Shown piece by piece: positions 8,412 through 16,132 of a DNA stretch of 64,000 nucleotides. The position numbers and the translations under genes were made by a program. Numbering within the stretch: the first letter of the stretch is position 1; each line of letters starts with the position of its first letter. The notes below the pieces were generated by a model. That model was not told the DNA's origin. It saw nothing but the letters and a program-made list of their open reading frames with translations, and ran no database searches. The stretch is from Gammaproteobacteria bacterium (lineage in GTDB: Bacteria; Pseudomonadota; Gammaproteobacteria; Pseudomonadales; Halieaceae): the NCBI GenBank assembly GCA_030427485.1, contig JAUICG010000017.1, forward strand, positions 1 to 64,000, given 5' to 3'.

Positions 8412-10148
8412 ATGACCACTAAAATCCAGGTGACCGAACCACTGGTAATCCTGCATGGCGACGAAATGGCGCAGGTCGCGTTTGAGCGTATTCTCGACCA
8501 GTTTGTCCGCGAGCGTCTCGATATTGACCTGGTGGAGATCGATCTGTCCGCCGAGAATCGCCTTGTCAGTAACGGGCAGGCGGTGCTCGATGCGATAGCG
8601 GCGCTGAAAAAGTACGGCGTGGGTATCAAGAATGCCGGTATGACGGTGAACCGGCAGCAACTGGATGAACTCCTGCTCAAGCACCCGACCATAAAGGAGG
8701 CGGAACTGGACAAGCTGGCCACCAAGTCGCCCAATGGCTCCATCCGCAAGGGAATCGGCGGCAATATCACGCGCGAGGACATCGAGTTCCGAAACCTACA
8801 GGTTCTCCAGCCCGAGTGGATCGGCCGCGACATCGAGGTCATGACGATGGAGGGTGGTGGCATCAAGCACAGCCATAGCGAGCTTTCCAGGGTCACCGGC
8901 GTCATCAAGCTCCTGTTCGTCGGCAGCAGTGGGGAGTCGGTGGAGTTACACCGCCGCCGCGTCAACAAGGGCGACCCGTGGTTGCTCGCCACCAACAGCA
9001 TTGCGGAGGTGAAAGCCTGGGCGCACGCGCTGTTCCAGCGGGCCCTCGATGAAAGCAGGGATGTCTACCTCGGCCTGAAAGATACCGTGATTCCGGGGTA
9101 TGACGGGGTTATGCGCGCGGCGATAGAGGACGTGTATGAACAGGCCTACAAAGCGCAGTTGCAGCAGGCCGGCCTGAAATATCACTACGAACTGATCGAC
9201 GCGCAGGCGGCGCGCATAGTGTCCAATCCGCCCGAACGGGCCCTGTGGGGCGTGCCCGACAACACCACGGGTAGAAAGCTGTTCAAGTTGGTGGGCCAGC
9301 TCAAGATCTACGGGATTCCCAGCCGCAAGCACCATGTTTCGCTGTCACGCATGAGCGCCGGGGGGGGAGACCAGTACGGCAGCTTCAATATGCCGGCGCA
9401 GGAGGATGGCATTTTAAAAGTGGTCGTTGACGGTGAGGAGAAATATGCGCGTGAAGTCCGCGAAAACGACCCGATACTGCTGATGTCCAACGACAAGGAG
9501 GCGATTACCGACTGGGTTGGCCAGGTGTTCCGCGACGCATCGAAAAAAGACAAGGAGGTGTACTTCGGCCTTAAACGCGAATACATGGAATACGACGAGG
9601 TCTTCAGCACGGTTATCACCGATGTGCGGCATGCGCTGGCCAAGTCCGGCACCCGTCCGCCCTCGTTTATGATAATGCGGCCTTCCAGCCAGTTGAAGAA
9701 AATGATCACCGACCCGCCCAGGAACGCGCTCTATCCGGCGCAGAACCTGGACGGCGACATTTTCTCCGACATATCGGCGGCGCTCGGAGGCAGCCTGGCG
9801 ACGGCCAGCTCGATTATAGAGAGCAAGGACGGCACCATGCTGTACGAGGCCCCGCACGGTACCGCCCATGACCTGTACCTGAAGTATCTGGAAAGTGGTG
9901 GAGAGGAAGCGCTCTTTAATTCCTCGGCGCTGATCTACGCCCTGGCCAACGCCCTGGAGACACTGGCGCAGCGCGAGCATAACGAGGCGCTGATCGACTA
10001 TTCCAGCGCATTGAAGGAAGCGCTGATCGAAACCGTGGCGCAGGGCAAAATAACGGGCGACCTGAAGGGCAAAACGACGGATCCCGCGGCGGAAACGGTG
10101 CTCGATATGTACGGTTTTCTGGATGCGATCGAGGCCAACCTGGGCTGA
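8412..10148 (+). CDS. icd: Isocitrate dehydrogenase (NADP type) with internally duplicated central region
   Basis: Oxidative decarboxylation of isocitrate to 2-oxoglutarate. The N-terminus matches the eukaryote-like class: ILHGDEM, then KSPNGSIRKGIGGNITRE around residues 105-125. The C-terminus has NLDGDIFSD with the metal-binding aspartates and EAPHGTAHDLY. At 578 residues it is about 160 longer than the usual 400-430. The extra length is an apparent duplication of the central clasp region: residues about 140-290 and 305-455 share the pattern GGG..., DPWLLATN / DPILLMSN, VYLGLKD / VYFGLKR and PPERALW / PPRNALY. Only copy 2 has the GDQY motif and runs into the metal site. The start at 8412 is chosen because GGGAGA lies just upstream. 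Confidence 0.85.
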   Translation: MTTKIQVTEPLVILHGDEMAQVAFERILDQFVRERLDIDLVEIDLSAENRLVSNGQAVLDAIAALKKYGVGIKNAGMTVNRQQLDELLLKHPTIKEAELDKLATKSPNGSIRKGIGGNITREDIEFRNLQVLQPEWIGRDIEVMTMEGGGIKHSHSELSRVTGVIKLLFVGSSGESVELHRRRVNKGDPWLLATNSIAEVKAWAHALFQRALDESRDVYLGLKDTVIPGYDGVMRAAIEDVYEQAYKAQLQQAGLKYHYELIDAQAARIVSNPPERALWGVPDNTTGRKLFKLVGQLKIYGIPSRKHHVSLSRMSAGGGDQYGSFNMPAQEDGILKVVVDGEEKYAREVRENDPILLMSNDKEAITDWVGQVFRDASKKDKEVYFGLKREYMEYDEVFSTVITDVRHALAKSGTRPPSFMIMRPSSQLKKMITDPPRNALYPAQNLDGDIFSDISAALGGSLATASSIIESKDGTMLYEAPHGTAHDLYLKYLESGGEEALFNSSALIYALANALETLAQREHNEALIDYSSALKEALIETVAQGKITGDLKGKTTDPAAETVLDMYGFLDAIEANLG

Positions 10149-10280
10149 AGCGGTGGCTATCAGCGCAGGGCATCATCCGAAGTCCGACAGGCTCCCGGCC
10201 ACCCCGAAATCAGGGAAAAGTGCTGGCGCGAATGGCCGCCCACCACCAGGCTTGAGCTATGCGCAAGACCGGCGGGATTG

Positions 10281-11246
10281 TTAGCCGAACTTCGCATTTT
10301 TCGCGGCTGCCATCTTGCGAAGCAACTCGTCGATACGCTCCTGTAAATCGTCCGGGTGGTGCTCGAACTTCAGCCCCGCGCGATACACTTCCACCCGTCC
10401 CATTTTGATCGGGTCCTGGCGCACGACCCGCGCGCGCAGCTTCAGGCTGCTGGAGCCGTCCAGCGCACTGATGACCGTCTGTAAGGACTGACCGATGTGC
10501 AACGGTTCCGGCACGGTAATACCCATTCCTCCCGCTGAAATATCATCCAGCGTGGCCTGAAGTTCCTGCAGGCCGTCAAACTCAATATCCAGGCGCTGCG
10601 TCAATCGGGCGTGCGAGCGCTGGCCTTCTCCATCGGAGGATTCCGCCAGTAGCTTGAGTAATTTTTCAAGTTCCATTTCATCGCGCGTGCTGAGACTGGA
10701 AAACCGCGTCGCGACGCCATGACCCTTGCCGTCCGGCAGCGCCCAGGTACGCAGTATCTTAGCCTCGATGGATATGGTCTTGCCCTGGCTGACGGGAACC
10801 ATGACCTGCACGGTATCGCCGCCGTCTGTTCTCAGCTGGTCCACGTGGATCGCGGCGCCGCCCCATGAAATATTCTCCAGTTTGGCCGCAACGGGGTCGG
10901 TGTCGCCCGGCCACAGTATCCTGATTGCCGCACTGACATGAATTCGCAGCTGTCGGCGTTTCTCCGCCGGCAGGCCGCTGGATTCCAGTTCCGCGTGCGC
11001 CAAGCGCTGTGAGGCGAGTATCCTGACTAACTCAAGCGCGTCTTCGACCACCTTCTCTCCCTGCACCCGCAGCTCCTGCTGTTCGGTCGAGTCCGCACCG
11101 GGGTGAAGGCTCTCCACTGAATCACTCAGCGTGACGAAGCCGTTTTTGCGACGGTGCTGCGTGACACTGATCGCGAGTAACAGGAGGCAGTCGAACAACT
11201 CGTCCTGCGTCGTTCCATCGAGGATTTTATGTAGTTTCTCTTTCAT
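10281..11246 (-). CDS. Tandem PilZ-domain protein
   Basis: A 321-residue cytosolic protein with two PilZ domains, the fold that binds cyclic di-GMP. Domain 1, around residues 110-210, has RRQLR followed by ENISWGGAAI. Domain 2, around 215-315, has HARLTQR followed by DDISAGGMGI. Both therefore keep recognisable versions of the arginine motif and the D/NxSxGG motif needed for ligand binding. The N-terminal 100 residues are helical with no recognised domain. The start is uncertain: ATG at 11246 or GTG at 11258, which nearly touches the stop of the upstream metallophosphoesterase gene. Same-strand spacing suggests co-transcription. A role as a c-di-GMP effector, possibly for surface behaviour with the pili encoded nearby, is inference. 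Confidence 0.85.
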   Translation of the reverse strand: MKEKLHKILDGTTQDELFDCLLLLAISVTQHRRKNGFVTLSDSVESLHPGADSTEQQELRVQGEKVVEDALELVRILASQRLAHAELESSGLPAEKRRQLRIHVSAAIRILWPGDTDPVAAKLENISWGGAAIHVDQLRTDGGDTVQVMVPVSQGKTISIEAKILRTWALPDGKGHGVATRFSSLSTRDEMELEKLLKLLAESSDGEGQRSHARLTQRLDIEFDGLQELQATLDDISAGGMGITVPEPLHIGQSLQTVISALDGSSSLKLRARVVRQDPIKMGRVEVYRAGLKFEHHPDDLQERIDELLRKMAAAKNAKFG

Positions 11247-11261
11247 GGCATGTTGCACCGG

Positions 11262-12665
11262 TCAGTTGTGGTGTGTTTCTTCCTTCCCGGACCGGATGAA
11301 GGCAACAGCCCTGTCCATCCAGGCCGAAATGCCCGGGGTAAACCGCGGCTCGCCGAAACGCGCTCTGAAATCGCCCAGTTCAATAGTGTAGGCATCGGCC
11401 TGGTAAAACTGCTGGTCGTTCATGCCGGGTTGCTCACCGGCTTTATACCAGGTGGCGTACTCCGACAGTTCCCCGGAGAAAACATTGTAGTGGGAGGAAT
11501 ACGTCCTGACCTTGATGGTCGGTACGGTCGCTTCGGTGTCGAATTCCATCAGGCGAAACCAGCCGTCGCCGATGCCGACGATACGGCCGTCCCCGGTGCG
11601 CGCCTGTCCCGCGTCGAGGCCGGCCTGGCCCCTGTCCTGGTAATCGGCGAGTACCTGGTACACCTCGTGCCCGGCGGCATTGTTGTCGATGCGCATCGCC
11701 TGTCCGTGATGGTGACCGCAAAGTACCAGGAATACCTGGTCGTTCTGCCGTATGAAGTCCGTCCACAGTTCCTCGGCGCTGTTGTGCGCCAGCGGGTCAA
11801 CGCGCTTCAGGTCGATAATGGGGTTGGCCGCGCGGCGGCCACGAGGGTCAAGATAGTCATGCGTGGTGATGATGGTGGGCAGGCCCGCGTATTGATCAAG
11901 GACGGACTGCGCCCAGGCCAGCACCTCGTCTGAAGGCTGCATTTCCAGCGCGATATTCAGAAAGGTGTACCCGCCCGCATCGAACAGCTGGGCGCTGTTG
12001 GCGCCGCCGTTAAAACTCGATACATACCAGTCCTTGTTGTCGAAGAAGGCGGTGTGCGCCCCGAACACGCTGTTAAAGTTTGTCAGCCCACCGATGTGCA
12101 GCATCCCCATGATCCGGGGATCGTAGACTTGCAAGCGGCCGTCAGGAGAGAGCAACTCTGTGATGCGCGTGAAATCCGGTGTGAAGGCACTGTCGCTCCA
12201 CATCGCGTCGTAGTCGTGATTGCCGGGGGCGACCCCGAACGGGACGCCCGTGGCGGCGATGAGTTTGTAGCCTTCCAGGGCCCTGGGCATTTCCACGGTC
12301 GCGGTCTGTTCGGTGACCAGGATCTCTCCGGCAAACAGCGGGTTTTCGATCGCCTGAAAGCCGCGTTTCATGTGGTCCGGGTCCATCACCAGTGTCTGGT
12401 GCTGCCAGACATCTCCCACCGAGGCGACAAATGCGATCTCGCCACCGTTGCTCTCGGTGTTGTCCGCAATGTATTGCATTTGCCCCATGAACAGTTCAGC
12501 CGAGTCGATCGCGAACCCCGCGGCCTTCTGGTGCTTGAAGTCCACCATATTCTGGGTGTCCGGGATGACTGCAATGGTGAATCTGCCGTCGGGGGCCTGG
12601 CACCCGCTTGCCAGCGTATAACCGATGCCGAGGAGAAGTGCGGTGGCGAATTGCGTCAGTTGCAT
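11262..12665 (-). CDS. Exported calcineurin-like metallophosphoesterase
   Basis: A 467-residue binuclear metallophosphoesterase. All five blocks of the family are visible: IPDTQ near residue 35, SVGDVW near 82, APGNHDYD near 145, TTHDY near 265 and CGHHHG near 315. The N-terminus is a short signal sequence ending LASGCQAP, which looks like a weak lipobox (Ala at -3 instead of Leu), so it may be a lipoprotein. It is likely periplasmic or surface-exposed. It lies 57 bp downstream of the L,D-transpeptidase gene and directly upstream of the PilZ gene on the same strand. The substrate (nucleotide, phospholipid or phosphoprotein) cannot be determined. Confidence 0.88.
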   Translation of the reverse strand: MQLTQFATALLLGIGYTLASGCQAPDGRFTIAVIPDTQNMVDFKHQKAAGFAIDSAELFMGQMQYIADNTESNGGEIAFVASVGDVWQHQTLVMDPDHMKRGFQAIENPLFAGEILVTEQTATVEMPRALEGYKLIAATGVPFGVAPGNHDYDAMWSDSAFTPDFTRITELLSPDGRLQVYDPRIMGMLHIGGLTNFNSVFGAHTAFFDNKDWYVSSFNGGANSAQLFDAGGYTFLNIALEMQPSDEVLAWAQSVLDQYAGLPTIITTHDYLDPRGRRAANPIIDLKRVDPLAHNSAEELWTDFIRQNDQVFLVLCGHHHGQAMRIDNNAAGHEVYQVLADYQDRGQAGLDAGQARTGDGRIVGIGDGWFRLMEFDTEATVPTIKVRTYSSHYNVFSGELSEYATWYKAGEQPGMNDQQFYQADAYTIELGDFRARFGEPRFTPGISAWMDRAVAFIRSGKEETHHN

Positions 12666-12722
12666 GAGATTGCCAGTGCTAGAAGAGGGGCTGGCGAGTA
12701 TAAAACCGGGGCGCGATTCGCC

Positions 12723-13406
12723 TCAGCTCTTGTTCGCCTTGTGTGTGCCCGTGATGCCGGCCAGCGAGAGATTCTCGGTTTTGCACGTCGAAAGCCTGGC
12801 TGTGCCTGGCCCGTAGGCGTAAATGAACTGGCCGAATTTCAGTGTGTCGATAATCGGCTGCGCGACCTCGGTACGCACCGCCGGGCATCCCCATGAGCGG
12901 CCGAGCCGTCCCAATTTCTGGGCGGCGGCGGGGTTCACATAGGGAGCACCGTGCATCACGATCAGGCGGTCCATGGCTGACTCGTTGAAGCCCCGGCTGA
13001 GGCCCTGCAGTCGCAGGGAGTACCCGTTGCCCCCCTCGTAGGTTTCATCGGTGAGGAACAGGCCCAGGCTGGTCTGGTGACTGCCGTTACGGTTGGAAAA
13101 CCGGTTGGGGATATCCTCCCCCGATCCCTTCCCATGCGCCACATGCTCTTCGAACAACAATTTGCGGTTTTTCAGGTCCAGCACCCACAGCCGCTGATTT
13201 CGCGAGGGAATGGTGTAGTCGATAATCGCGAGACGGCTGGCTTCTTCGCCAATGCCGTTCTTCTGCGCGCATTTCATCGCGGACACGGCCTCGGATATGG
13301 CAGACGGGTTGATATCGGGAGCCAATTCACGTATCAGGGCCGCCTCGTCAGCGGTCACCCGGGTACTTGCGAGCAGGCAGAAGACCAGCGCGGACAATAA
13401 TCGCAT
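12723..13406 (-). CDS. Murein L,D-transpeptidase catalytic-domain family protein
   Basis: A 227-residue secreted protein of the YkuD-related family that remodels peptidoglycan cross-links. A signal peptide covers residues 1-19 (MRLLSALVFCLLASTRVTA). The catalytic region shows MHGAPY around residue 152 and the nucleophile motif GRSWGCPAV around residues 170-178, matching the HG...SxGCPA pattern. Upstream motifs IDYTIPS and RLWVLDL fit the substrate-binding sheet. It should act in the periplasm. A promoter-like element and an inverted repeat lie upstream (13431-13471). It is the first gene of a same-strand run with the metallophosphoesterase and PilZ protein. Confidence 0.88.
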   Translation of the reverse strand: MRLLSALVFCLLASTRVTADEAALIRELAPDINPSAISEAVSAMKCAQKNGIGEEASRLAIIDYTIPSRNQRLWVLDLKNRKLLFEEHVAHGKGSGEDIPNRFSNRNGSHQTSLGLFLTDETYEGGNGYSLRLQGLSRGFNESAMDRLIVMHGAPYVNPAAAQKLGRLGRSWGCPAVRTEVAQPIIDTLKFGQFIYAYGPGTARLSTCKTENLSLAGITGTHKANKS

Positions 13407-13430
13407 GAGAAAAACCTAATGGGGTGCTCG

Positions 13431-13460
13431 ATTATTTATTCTGTCGGCAACTGTACACAA
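13431..13460 (-). promoter_or_regulatory. Candidate sigma-70 promoter of the L,D-transpeptidase gene
   Basis: Read on the minus strand: TTGTGT at 13460-13455, an 18-bp spacer, then AATAAT at 13436-13431 (5 of 6 match to TATAAT). It is about 25 bp upstream of the ATG, inside the only strongly AT-rich island of this region (about 13425-13515). Confidence 0.4.
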
Positions 13461-13471
13461 GAAGTGTGCAG
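13451..13471. repeat. Imperfect inverted repeat CTGTACAC-N5-GTGTGCAG
   Basis: Seven of eight positions pair between the arms 13451-13458 and 13464-13471. It overlaps the predicted -35 element of the L,D-transpeptidase promoter, so it is placed like an operator. It also sits between that gene and the divergent DUF3604 gene. Confidence 0.4.
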
Positions 13472-13664
13472 GAAGTAAAGAAAAAAATTTATAAAGACGA
13501 ATAAATTCAACAAGATAGTGCTGAATGCTTAAGTCCGGCTCATGATGTGGCCGGGCGCTCCCCGGCCGGGGCGGACAGAACAGCCCAACTCGCGCACTGG
13601 CACTGCAATCGTGTCAGAATACGGGGGTCGGTTACAGGAATGAGTCACAGAAGGAATCACGGCC

Positions 13665-15599
13665 ATGGACACCCCGCATGGAATCACCCGGCGGCCAGTC
13701 AGTGTGCGAGCCACCTGTCTCATTGTCGCGGTCTGCGGCGCGCTGGCCGCCTGCGATTCCCGGCGGCAGGACGCTGCGGCCGTTGCTGTCGCGCCTTCAC
13801 CGGGTCCTGAAACGGTGGTGGCCGCGGCCGCTAGCCGCAGCGGGCCAAAAACCCTCGAAGACATAGAGGCGGCGGTGCCGGATGAACCGCTCAAGTCGGC
13901 TTACTTCGGCGAGATTCATGTCCATACTTCCTATTCCCTCGATGCCTATATAGCGGGTACACGCCTGACTCCGGACATGGCGTACCGCTTTGCCCGCGGT
14001 GAATCAATGACTGTTAACGGCCAGGAGCACACCCTCGCCCGGCCGCTGGACTTCGTCGCGGTGACCGATCACGCTGAGTATCTCGGCGAGATGTACTCTA
14101 CCCAGGTCGAGGGCGCCAAAGGCCATCATCATCCGCGCTTGGAGGAATTGAGAAACCTGGCGGGGATAGAGGAGCGCGAGGCGTGGTTCCTGAAGTACGT
14201 GGTGGGCCCGGCGCGCTCGGGGAGGGGCGGCCACCCCCCGTTCCATGCCGGTCGTGAGACGGCGGTGAGCGGCTGGCAGGTCGCTGTCCAGGCGGCGATC
14301 GACAACTACGAGCCGGGCGTGTTTTCCACCCTGGCGGGTTTCGAGTGGAGCGCCGCGCCCGACGGCGGAAATATGCATCGCAACGTTTTGTTCCGGGACC
14401 TGGACGTCCCGGAGGTGCCGTTCAGTGCGCTGGACAGCAGCGACGTGGAAAAACTTTGGGACTGGATGGAGGAGCAGGAGGCCGCGGGCCGCAGGCTCAC
14501 CGCGATTCCCCATAATTCCAACGCCAGCAAGGGCTTGATGTTCAAACTCGTCGATAACAGCGGCAAGCCGATCGACGCGGTGTACGCCGAGCGCCGCAGT
14601 CATTTTGAGCGGGTGGTCGAACTCATGCAGGTCAAGGGTAGCTCGGAGGTGCATCGCAGGTTCTGGCCCGCCGATGAGTTCGCCGATTTTGAAAATGCCG
14701 ACAGTATCCAGGCCTACAGTGACCGCAGCTTGCAGAAGGGTAACTTTGTCCGCGCGGCCCTGGTCGAAGGGGTGAACTTCGACCGGCTGCTGGGGCAGAA
14801 TCCGTTCAGGTTGGGGTTTGTCGGTGGCAGCGACAGCCACAATGGTACGCCGGCGGATGTCGCCGAAGATACTTACATTGGCAGTCACGGCGGTGCGGAC
14901 GACACAGTGCAACGCCGGCGCGAGGAGGATATCGCGGGATGGGTGTTGGTCCGGGAATCCAATCCCGGGGCGCTGACCGGCGTGTGGGCCAGTAAAAACA
15001 CGCGCGGCGATATCTGGGACGCGCTGCGCAACCGCGAGACGTTCGCCACCTCAGGCCCGCGGATAAAGCCCAGGTTTTTTGGCGGCGTGGGGCTCGAGGC
15101 AAAAGATCCGCAGGCACTGGTCAGGCAGGGTTATGCGCAGGGCGTACCCATGGGCGGGGAGCTCTCGGGGCTGAAAACGCCCCTGACCTTCACCGTGCAT
15201 GCGCTGAAAGACCCCGATGGCGCCAACCTCGATCGCATACAAATCATCAAGAGCTGGATCGATGTCGCCAGCAACCCGCAGGAGAAAATTGTCGACGTGG
15301 CATGGTCGGACGATCGCGAGCCGGATCTGTTCGGGATTCTGCCTCCGGTGGGAAATACGGTCGACCTGGACAATGCCAGCTATACCAACACCATCGGCAG
15401 CGCCGAATTGATGGGCAGCTGGATCGATTATGAGTTCGATCCGCAACTCCCCGCCGTGTACTACGCCCGGGTGCTGGAGATACCCACGCCGCGGTGGAGT
15501 ACCTACGATGCGGTGAACAACAAGCTGCCCCTGCTGGATGACGTTCCGGCCACTGTCCAGGAACGGGCCTGGACGTCGCCGATCTGGTACACGCCGTGA
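13665..15599 (+). CDS. DUF3604 lipoprotein (first of two paralogues)
   Basis: A 644-residue protein of the DUF3604 family, whose conserved blocks resemble PHP-type metal hydrolases; no function is firmly established. The N-terminus has a lipoprotein signal with lipobox LAAC, so it should be membrane-tethered. Key blocks are GEIHVHTSYSLDAY with H85 and H87, VTDHAEYLGEM near residue 140, IPHNSNASKG near 285, FVGGSDSHNG near 385 and TSGPRIKPRF near 465. The late block ALKDPDGANLDRIQIIKSW and the terminal WTSPIWYTP are shared with the second copy at 26985-28907. It is divergent from the L,D-transpeptidase gene and convergent with pilE. Confidence 0.87.
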   Translation: MDTPHGITRRPVSVRATCLIVAVCGALAACDSRRQDAAAVAVAPSPGPETVVAAAASRSGPKTLEDIEAAVPDEPLKSAYFGEIHVHTSYSLDAYIAGTRLTPDMAYRFARGESMTVNGQEHTLARPLDFVAVTDHAEYLGEMYSTQVEGAKGHHHPRLEELRNLAGIEEREAWFLKYVVGPARSGRGGHPPFHAGRETAVSGWQVAVQAAIDNYEPGVFSTLAGFEWSAAPDGGNMHRNVLFRDLDVPEVPFSALDSSDVEKLWDWMEEQEAAGRRLTAIPHNSNASKGLMFKLVDNSGKPIDAVYAERRSHFERVVELMQVKGSSEVHRRFWPADEFADFENADSIQAYSDRSLQKGNFVRAALVEGVNFDRLLGQNPFRLGFVGGSDSHNGTPADVAEDTYIGSHGGADDTVQRRREEDIAGWVLVRESNPGALTGVWASKNTRGDIWDALRNRETFATSGPRIKPRFFGGVGLEAKDPQALVRQGYAQGVPMGGELSGLKTPLTFTVHALKDPDGANLDRIQIIKSWIDVASNPQEKIVDVAWSDDREPDLFGILPPVGNTVDLDNASYTNTIGSAELMGSWIDYEFDPQLPAVYYARVLEIPTPRWSTYDAVNNKLPLLDDVPATVQERAWTSPIWYTP

Positions 15600-15636
15600 A
15601 TCCGGGCAGGGCGACCATGCGTCGCCGGGATCGATA

Positions 15637-16131
15637 TTACCAGCACCGCAATTCGTCGTTATCCGGCGATCCGGTGTGCCCGCGCTGCCCTTTGCTGTTA
15701 ACAGTCAGTGTTCCGCAGGGGTCTTTCTGTTGCTCGCCCAGCGGCGCTGCCCTGAGCTCGTAGCAGCTATCGAACTCATCGGGATCGAATCCCGCGCATT
15801 CCGTTACGCTGAGCGTGTAATGCCCCTCGGAACTCACCGTGGGGTCATCGGCGTCCTCGTCGGGCCGGAAGTTCAGGCCCGCCGCGGTGTTGATGTTGTC
15901 GGTATACCGGCTGTTCTGTGCGTAAAAGCGTTCCTGTCGCGAGACCAGTTCCATCAGGTCCCGCATGCCGTCGGCGCGGCGTGACTTTCTCATACCGTCC
16001 TGGTAACCCGGCACGGCGACCAGCAACAGCACACCGATAATCACCAGTACGATCATCACCTCGATCAGTGAGAATCCCGCGTTACCGGCCATGCTTCGCC
16101 GTTCTGGCTCGTGCCCGCTCATTCTGTCCAT
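15637..16131 (-). CDS. pilE: Type IV pilin-like protein (PilE-type minor pilin)
   Basis: A 164-residue prepilin. The class III signal is clear: positive leader, then AG/FSLIEVMIVLVIIGVLLLVAVPGY with Glu at +5 of the mature protein and a long hydrophobic N-terminal helix. The C-terminal domain has paired cysteines (AGFDPDEFDSCYE; KDPCGTLT). The ATG at 16131 follows the pilY1 stop by one base, suggesting translational coupling; alternative ATGs at 16122 or 16092 give a shorter leader. It is the last gene of the minor-pilin operon, matching the fimT-pilV-pilW-pilX-pilY1-pilE order of Pseudomonas. Prepilin peptidase (PilD) and the pilus motor genes are not in the window. Confidence 0.9.
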   Translation of the reverse strand: MDRMSGHEPERRSMAGNAGFSLIEVMIVLVIIGVLLLVAVPGYQDGMRKSRRADGMRDLMELVSRQERFYAQNSRYTDNINTAAGLNFRPDEDADDPTVSSEGHYTLSVTECAGFDPDEFDSCYELRAAPLGEQQKDPCGTLTVNSKGQRGHTGSPDNDELRCW

Positions 16132-16132
16132 A

